Shown here: positions 57,200 through 64,000 of the stretch, piece after piece
Position numbering within the stretch: position 1 is the stretch's first letter
How the letters are laid out: each line of letters begins with the position of its first letter
Source: Halichondria panicea
Lineage: Eukaryota; Porifera; Demospongiae; Suberitida; Halichondriidae
Assembly: GCF_963675165.1 (NCBI RefSeq)
Contig: NC_087377.1
Location: forward strand, 8,759,122-8,823,121
Direction of reading: 5' to 3'
Length of the DNA: 64,000 nucleotides
Position numbers and translations under genes: made by a program
Notes under the pieces: generated by a model
The model's database searches: none
The model's input: the letters and a program-made list of their open reading frames with translations, nothing else
What the model was told of the DNA's origin: nothing

Positions 57200-60100
57200 A
57201 ATCTAAGAGAGAAGTCTATCATGTCTTTGCTGTCAATAGTAGCTGCTATCTAGCGTCAGTGTGCCTCAGACAAGCAAGAAACAAGTGCAAGTTGACCTCT
57301 GGCAAGCATGGAGCACTCATCACCAGGTTAGTCAACTGCATGAATGTACAGCCATTTGGAATGACTTTTAGATTGTATACTGGCATCATTATCCCTTGCA
57401 TGCATGCCTGTCTCTGAACAGACAGCCTTTTGCCGAGATATTAGATCTATTTTGTGAAAATATTTTTCCAAAACATGTAGCTATATTAGCAGGAATTGCA
57501 TGTGACAATTACATGTAATTTCCTTGGTAAAACCATATAATTATGTATACAATTATAGACTGTTTTTGTGCAGAATTCACAGAGCAAAACAATGCCATTG
57601 GCTACCTGAAAGCAGGCGACATATTTACTCCCCTGACAAACTTCACTTTCAAGTTCGTTTGCAGAGTTTCGTCACCTTTTGAAAGTGATGACAACACAGA
57701 TTACAGTGGCTTCATTGTGGAGGTGAAGGCCTCTGGAACAGACGACAAGGGGTTAGTGATTGCATGCATGGTGACTATTAAATTACTATGAATTGTGTTT
57801 TACTGTTTTATAGGGTTTGTTTTCTTCCCTGGCATAAAACCCACCAAAAAGGCTTTAACATTGCTAAAGAGTTGGGCAGTGCTGTTCCCGAGAAATTGTT
57901 AATGTCTAAGCTTAAAAGCAGTCAGCTCACTGACATCTTCTGGAACAAGCTTGTGGACTTCGAAAAGTGAGATTTATCCATGTACATTATATCTAATGAA
58001 ATATAATTTTAGTGACCCTGACTATTCTCGAAGAATCAGAAAAGCAATTGTTGCACTAGGAAGGCAGCCTGATAGTGAGATTATTGTTCTCAGTCCTTAT
58101 GTCCATGTGAAAGAGGACGGTGAGATCATACCACTTCGAGAATGCACTTACGTATGGGTCGAGAGTGTAATCAAGAAAGAAGGAGTAGTTCCAAGCGGGG
58201 TATAGTTTTACAAGACACTCCCTACCATCCCTACTCCTGATAGGCCATTGGATGTACTGTTAGGTGGCCTGCGTGAGCTGACTCAGAGCAATTTCTACTC
58301 TGCTGTCTTTGTGTTAGGTTAGTTAATATTAATGTCCATCCTATAACTGCACGCATGTGACTGCATGTCATCCATTACCTTTTTTATAGGCTCTGTGGCT
58401 TCCTCGTTGTTTTATGAGAAGCTACAAGCAACTTAAGGGAGTTTTGATGTCACAATGGTTGTGGGAGAAGTAAACCGTGGTAAAACCAAGAGTGTGGAGC
58501 TCTGTCTAGCTGCACTAGGAGTCAGACATGCTCGTTTCTCTTCCATCAGTGATGCTCTCTTACGGAAGTCAGGGGCGTAGGCAGGAATTTGAGGAAGGGG
58601 GGGGGCTGAGCTGTTCGCGCCAGAAACTACTTGGCGCGGAGCGCCGAAAATTCCGGTGACCGGAAGCCACACCCCCTAATTAATGACTCATTGCGCATGT
58701 GCAAGAAATAGCCACACCTTGCTTCAATTAATAATACTGCTAAAGCTAGCTAGCTAGCCATAGCTAGCTAGCTAGCTTAGTTGCGCTAAAGAATCAAAGT
58801 TACTAGTATAGTATAGCTAGCTCTTGGACATGCTGTTTGTCTGCCACTAATCTATACCAGTAATTCCCAGGCTGAAGACTCATCAGAGAAGGTGGGGCTC
58901 TTAGTGTAGTTTTTGCAGAGAAAGGGGGGGCTCCAGCCCCCAAAGCCCTCCCCCTCCCTACGCCCCTGGAAGTTGCTTCATGGTGGTATGCCGTGGTGTT
59001 TTGACGACCCTGACATGGCAGAGCAAGTTATGAAGATCCTGCTGACAGTCTTCAGTGGTAATACAACTGGTAATGCACTGTCAAGTGGCTCTTATCGTGT
59101 GTCTCCTCTAGTAACAGCCAATGTGCACATTTTGGATGCTCTAGCTTCAATGGACAAGAGGTATAATTATAATCTTATAAACCTATAGTATTATACAGTT
59201 TACGTACGTAGTTGCTAATCGGCATTTAATAAAAGCTAACTATTGCATGGTTATAATTATGTAGTCAGCGCGCCTTGCTATGCAGAGCCTTCCTATAATA
59301 ATTATTGCCTTAAGTTGCTACACCCATGCTCCCCCACACTCTATATAGGGTGGTATGCAGAGGAAGAATTGTAATGTTTCCTCATCACCTTGAGTACAAT
59401 CTCCAGTCGACAGAGGCAATAAATGAGATTTTCTCATTGGCACCAGCAGCCGGACCAGCCGTTGTGAGGATTGGGTACAATGTGGCTTGCATGCAGCCCA
59501 CAAAGCTCAAGAATATTCAAGCACACATTAAGGAGATGTTACCCAACCTTGACTCCAGAGCAGTGATTGAATACAGTCTTCTTCTGGCTTCTGCTCTGGA
59601 GGTTTGTTTCATTTTTGGAATCAGCCCATAATCATGATTGCCTGTATATGCATACGCTGCAAAATCATGCACTTCTACACTTTGCTATATAATTATATAC
59701 ATGCATGCAGCATGATATATACACTTTACACATGCATTCATGTATGCGCAGATATCCGGGATGAGTGACATAGTTGATGGAGATAGTCTGATTTCTTGGT
59801 TTGACGATATACTTGTGCCGGGAATAAAGAAATTTCAGAGTTCAGTCACCAGTAACCTTGGAAATTACTTGGTGGCATATGCCAGAGCTTCTTCCATTTC
59901 TGAGGTATTATAATCATGCATGCATGACGTCAATTCATGACCGTGAACTTTTATGCCGCAGTATACGTATAATTATTATTATATTTATCATATTGAAAAA
60001 ACACATTTGATAGATTCTGAGAGTGATCAACCCCAAATGCTCTTATTTTATTGGTGACGAACGAAGAAAGCAAATTGGAGTTGCCGTACTACTCAAGCAA

Positions 60101-60343
60101 TTCTTGAAAGGCTTAGACTTTAAGGAAATACCGCACGAAGAGGAAAGTGGGATTAGGAAAAAGCTTAGGAGACGTGCGAATGTGAAGACAACTGCCACCC
60201 AGTATTTTCTGGCCGAGAAGAATGAAGGAACAAAAATCACACGAGAGAATGGTGTAGGCCATTCCTGCATGATCGCTCCCCATTCAGATGTACCCCAGGA
60301 ATTTTTTGACATTGTGGAGGCCAAAGTAGAAGGTAAATTATAA
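57200..60343 (+). pseudogene. P-loop ATPase gene (DUF927-like), broken by stops and a MITE
   Basis: Divergent from the KDZ gene. Exons: about 57200-57328 (VYHVFAVNSSCYLASVC), 57574-57751 (YLKAGDIFTPLTNFTFKFVC..FIVEV), 57814-57966 (LPWHKTHQKGFNIAKELGSA), 58013-58316, 58390-58569 then 58974-59160, 59349-59600, 59750-59903 and 60014-60343. Walker A: VVGEVNRGKTKSVELCLAALG, preceded by FVLG..VASSLFYEKLQ. Further on: GGMPWCFDDPD (likely Walker B region), LVTANVHILDALASMDKR, and a C-terminal helical domain to EFFDIVEAKVEGKL. In-frame stops lie at 58204 (TAG) and about 58432 (TAA), and a MITE splits the Walker exon. The layout (hydrophobic segment, Walker A, acidic box, TAN motif) recalls DUF927/SF3-like ATPases, but I am not sure. 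Confidence 0.65.
58570..58968. mobile_element. hAT-like MITE inserted in the ATPase exon
   Basis: Ends CAGGGGCGTAGGCAGG and CCCTACGCCCCTG are inverted. The direct 5-bp repeat GAAGT lies on both sides (58565-58569 and 58969-58973). The flanking exon halves read on directly (ALLRK / LLHGGMPW). Confidence 0.85.
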
Positions 60344-60348
60344 TACAT

Positions 60349-61357
60349 GCATGATGCAGATCTATATGCATTAGCATTATTATTACCCTGTGTAATGGCC
60401 TAAATAGATCTCCATAATTATAGTATAGCTGTCTACGTACCGGCTTGCTATTTAGATTTGTATTCACTTCATGCACTTTTTATAATTATAACATGTGGCT
60501 GACACTGTCACCTGACGTGCACGAGATATGTATTGTACAAATATAGATAATAAAATGACAATCAGTGGTGACTTAAGTATAACAATACACACTTTGCATG
60601 TGTGCAGCGTGTGAGCGAGCTATATACACTTTCATGGACTGCTTGAACTGCTAATGAGTTACTACTTAGTTGAAAGTTGTAGAAGGCGACAAAAACATTG
60701 TCGTTGCATATGCTGTATATAGATTCAAGATTATAATTATATGTAATTACGGTAAAAGTTTGTTTTGCCGCTGTGCGATGAAGCTTAACGCAAGGGGTGA
60801 ATGTTTATGCATGCATGTGCGTCTTTTTTAATTTTAAAATGACTCATGTATAAGCATTATATGTAATCAAAAAGGGTACGTACTCAAAAGGAAATGGAAA
60901 TGTTCTTTCAAGCATTGACTAATGAAACTTAATAATTCGAAATACGACTGACTATATATAATTATATATAATCTGTTTTGCGTTTCAGCATGCGCATGTG
61001 CATGCATTATGTTGATTTCAACTCTTTTTTCTGGCAGTAAATCATTTAATCACATCATAATTATATATTCTTTATTCATGCGATTATCGATTGATCGTAA
61101 TGAATATAGCAAAGTCAGTGTATTATTATATACATGTAGTGCTAATAAAATATAATTTTATCGTCGTGTATCAATAAATAACATGTATATAGGGTGAGGG
61201 TTAGGGTTAGTATAATTTATACATGCATGCATATATATACACATGCATGCACATAACGTATAAGTATACCAGTAAAATTCTCTTCTTAGTGCATGCATGT
61301 CAGTCAGTTGAACAGCTGTATAATATCTTCTTTGCGCTCCTGCATCCAATTAAACCA
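60349..61357. other. AT-rich region without a recognised gene
   Basis: No gene seen. 61193-61211 contains GAGGGTTAGGGTTAG, two telomere-like units, and is surrounded by GCATGCATGC and ATATAT palindromes. Confidence 0.5.
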
Positions 61358-62555
61358 TTGTAAGGAATTTCTCTTTATGTAAGGAACTTTCAGAACATAT
61401 ACACACATGTGATGCATGCACACCCATGCACATGCATGCATGCATGTATAATTATACACAATGCGGACACTAATATTTTATTTGTAAGGAATTTCTCCTT
61501 ATGTAAGGAACTTTCAGGCATACACATGCACATGTGATGCACACCCACATGTGATACACAATAAAATTGGACACCATAATTTATTTGTAAGGAATTTCTC
61601 CTTATGTAAGGAACTTTCAGGCATACACACATGTGATGCACACCCACATGTGATACACAATAAAATTGGACACCATAATTTAATTGTAAGGAATTTCTCC
61701 TTATGTAAGGAACTTTCAGGCATACACACATGTGATGCACACCCACATGTGATACACAATAAAATTGGACACCATAATTTATTTGTAAGGAATTTCTCCT
61801 TATGTAAGGAACTTTCAGGCATATACACATGTGATGCACACCCATGCATACATGCATGCACATGTGATACACAATACTTGTAAGGAATTTCTCCTTATTG
61901 TAAGAAACTTTCAGGACATACACATGCATGCATGCATATGCATGCATACAACGAAATTGCAACTATAATTATATTTGTAAGCAATTTCTCCTTATGTAAG
62001 GAACTGTCAGGGACATTATATATAAATATATACATAATTATGTACACATGCACACCCACATGCATGCATGCATGTATGTGTGATTGGCACACATTGTAAG
62101 GAATTTATATTCATTTAAGGAACTTTTAGGACATGTATATACATGCATGTATACACAACAGACGCTGCATGTGTAAGGAATTTATCTCTACGTAAAGAAT
62201 GCACATATACATGCAACCCATATAACCGCATGCACTCAACTCACAGTCTGCCATTCAGTGGCGTAGCCAGGATTTTGGAAAGGGCAGGGCCAGAGTATAA
62301 TACTAAAAAAAGGTCATCACTTTTCCTCAGCAGTCAGTATGCGCATTAGATGGCCCTGCCCACATTTCCATTCAATGACATCATTCTAGTAACTATGCAT
62401 ACAGTACAGTGCAGAATACATTGACAAATCGCGGTGATTTAAGCTGAGTTGGAGTTGATAAAGCACAAAAGGGGGGGGCTCTAGCCCCTCAGCCCCCCCT
62501 CTGCCTACGCCACTGCCATTTGTAAGGAATTTACCTTGATGTAAGGAACTTTGTG
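61358..62555. repeat. Satellite-like array of a 36-bp conserved block
   Basis: Ten copies of TTGTAAGGAATTTCTCCTTA followed by TGTAAGGAACTTTCAGG start at about 61358, 61492, 61584, 61684, 61792, 61878, 61975, 62094, 62171 and 62519. Copies 2 to 5 also share the spacer (ACACATGTGATGCACACCCA, ATAAAATTGGACACCATAAT), giving units of about 100-108 bp. The outer copies have diverged spacers rich in CATGCATG. The long open frame on the minus strand is a product of the repeat. Confidence 0.9.
62256..62515. mobile_element. hAT-like MITE inside the satellite array
   Basis: Ends CAGTGGCGTAGCCAGG and CTGCCTACGCCACTG; flanking direct repeat CCATT at 62251-62255 and 62516-62520. It has G-rich and C-rich subterminal tracts like the copy at 58570-58968. 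Confidence 0.85.
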
Positions 62556-62559
62556 GACA

Positions 62560-62580
62560 CACACACACACACACACACAC
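62560..62580. repeat. (CA)n microsatellite
   Basis: An uninterrupted run of about ten CA units. Confidence 0.9.
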
Positions 62581-62612
62581 ACATGCATATCTACCTATAT
62601 GGTACATGTATA

Positions 62613-62757
62613 TGGCGGGTATAATCTTCGAGTGCTAATAATTATGTTTTGTCAATGTGCATTTCATAAATTGCACCAACCCGCGAAAATATCAACCGCA
62701 AAAAGTGCCTGTTCATTATAGAGTCTACCCTTGAAAAATAATTACCCGCCAAAATTA
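62613..62757. mobile_element. Short MITE with GGCGGGTA ends
   Basis: GGCGGGTATAAT at the left and AATAATTACCCGCC at the right are inverted. The interior has CCGCGAAAAT and CGCAAAAAG. Related CGCGAAAA-type fragments occur at 24790-24965 and 34720-34875. Confidence 0.55.
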
Positions 62758-63047
62758 TAACACACTGTACATAGTCTTGCAAGCCAGAGGTTATAATATA
62801 CCAGGGTCTCCAAGGGTCCGCGAGATTACACTGTACACGCGCAATAACTATCACTCCAAAAGCTGAGAGGTATACGTAAAGATCAACAGGCCTGGTCTCG
62901 AGGCAAGGCATGGCTCAGCTCAGGGTATAAGTTATTTTACTTACGTCATCCCTTACCACGGAACACACACAATTCATGTGCTCTCAAATCATGCATTATA
63001 TCATGAAGCTACGCCCCCGCTTCCGGAAGCAATTAAAAGTTGGAGGC

Positions 63048-64000
63048 TAGTGATCCCAGCTAGCTAGCTAGCAAGGAACAGCTTGCAGCAATACTACAGT
63101 GCACTATCGTTCCTAAAAAGACACAGGAGTCTACTGCAATTTGAAACATGGCTGCAGGATAGAAACAGAAGTCAGGAGGACGAAGTTGACAAATGTTACA
63201 AGTTGAAGACGTGCTTTCATGCTTGTGACAATGGACCCAGAACTGTTAAAATCATTGGCTCTTAGTGTTCCTCGACAAGAAAAGATACTGGTGAACCCTA
63301 CCATCAACCCAGCGAACGCTATAGAAACTGGTAGTGAAAAAACTGAACAGCCATAGCTAATTGTCATGCAGCTACAGCTTTTTTATCATTTCTGTACATT
63401 CAAAAATAGTACTTGTACTTTATACCCTCAAGCTTATAATTCCCTGAGAAACTATGAGATTATGGCTCATAATTCCCTGCTAAACACACACAATTGGGAT
63501 CTAATAATAATTATTGGGGGGGCCTAAATTTTTAAGAGGGGGCCTAGAATGTTAAAATTCTAGGCCGGGGGGGGCCAATCTCATGGGGGCCTAAAATTTT
63601 ATGACACCGGTGTCAGAGAATGAATGACTCCCCAGTGGGAGTGACCCCCCCGGTCATTCCTGCCTAAGGTGTGAGGACTCCCCCAGGAGTGAATGACTCC
63701 CTATGCGCATGTTGTGCCACAAATCCGAAAATCCGAAATGCCTGAAAAATAGGAAATGAAGAGCATTATGGGTGTGGCACTGTGCCTGTGGGTGTGTCTG
63801 GAATGCGTGTGTGTGCGTGACACTATTTTTTTTTTTTTTTTCGTGAAAGCTCTTCCATCTCGTACATGTACAAAAGAATAGTAATGAATAATAATAATAA
63901 TAGAATAATAATAATAATAATGAGGAACCATGCAGGCAAATAAGTCATGTGTAGTTAGTTCATGGGTGTGGTGGGACCAGGGACTCGCTTGTCACTAGGT
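63048..64000. other. Right edge: repeats, no recognised gene
   Basis: 63510-63605 is a GGCCTAGAATnTTAAAATTCTAGGCC palindromic MITE ending TATGACA. It is followed by CCGG and TGTCAGAGAATGAATGACTC (63610 on), which could start another Ginger-type element. A T run lies at about 63827-63842 and an (AAT)n run at about 63883-63922. A 60-codon frame at 63083-63265 has no supporting motif. Confidence 0.5.

Larger units (their letters stand above)
51671..63047. mobile_element. Candidate 11.4-kb composite or large transposon with 45-bp TIRs
   Basis: Bases 51671-51715 (GCCTCCAACTTTTAATTGCT..TAGCTTCAT) are an exact reverse complement of 63003-63047. GGATCACTA also occurs outside both, 9 bp further away on the left. 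Between them lie a KDZ-type transposase gene (minus), a divergent P-loop ATPase gene (plus) and an ISXO2-like transposase (minus), all decayed. No clear target duplication is visible, so the two repeats could also be unrelated copies of a short element. Confidence 0.45.

Noticed and set aside
61193-61211. Telomere
   Set aside because: Only two TTAGGG units, not terminal; at most an interstitial trace.
61390-61962. 190-codon minus-strand open frame with repeated peptide units
   Set aside because: It is produced by the tandem repeat; no domain or splice support.
61358-62555. CRISPR-like appearance (conserved repeats with variable spacers)
   Set aside because: Spacing is irregular (about 77-350 bp), several spacers are copies of each other, the setting is eukaryotic and no cas genes are present.
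63083-63265. 60-codon frame near the right edge
   Set aside because: Short, no motif, no partner exon.

Overview
The window looks like nuclear DNA of an early-branching animal, most likely a demosponge. Evidence: many short introns with GT..AG borders, AT-rich sequence full of ATAATTAT and GCATGCATGC palindromes, compact multi-exon membrane-receptor genes, and a dense, varied load of eukaryotic DNA transposons. The species cannot be fixed from sequence alone. No rRNA, tRNA, CRISPR array or bacterial operon was seen.

Layout. 1-1340: possible exons of an unrecognised minus-strand gene. 1437-2040: tandem repeat with an 8-bp period. 2330-6648: Mutator-like non-autonomous element (52-bp TIRs, 9-bp TSD) split by a PHD-endonuclease-RT LINE that has a 79-bp target duplication. 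6755-8981: two-gene IS630/Tc1-type transposon. 9261-37751: cluster of four related receptor genes. A (9261-14390), B (24306-29133) and D (34248-37751) are on the minus strand, have 12 exons each and keep an open frame (707, 691 and 698 codons as I spliced them). C (29505-32059, plus strand) is a decayed paralogue in inverted orientation to B. The cluster is interrupted by P-element-like transposons.

14683-16063, 17635-22294 and 39104-41803 are three members of one P-element-like family, recognised by shared TIRs and exact 7-bp target duplications. The middle one appears intact, with a six-exon transposase and a convergent second gene of unknown function. 42529-45756 is a foldback-type element with a 5'-truncated LINE inside its right arm. 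45772-51647 is a palindromic MITE that received two Ginger-like elements (integrase, Ulp1 protease, PHD finger), each at a CCGG site. 51671-63047 is bounded by a perfect 45-bp inverted repeat and holds three decayed genes: an ISXO2-like transposase, a KDZ-type transposase and a P-loop ATPase. A satellite-like array lies at 61358-62555.

How it works together. The host content is essentially the receptor cluster: signal peptide, Ig-like domain, several fibronectin-III-like domains, Thr/Pro stalk, one membrane helix and a tail with paired tyrosine motifs resembling ITAMs. This layout would suit self/non-self or immune recognition, but that is inference. Almost everything else is mobile DNA, much of it nested, so a relative order of insertions can be read.
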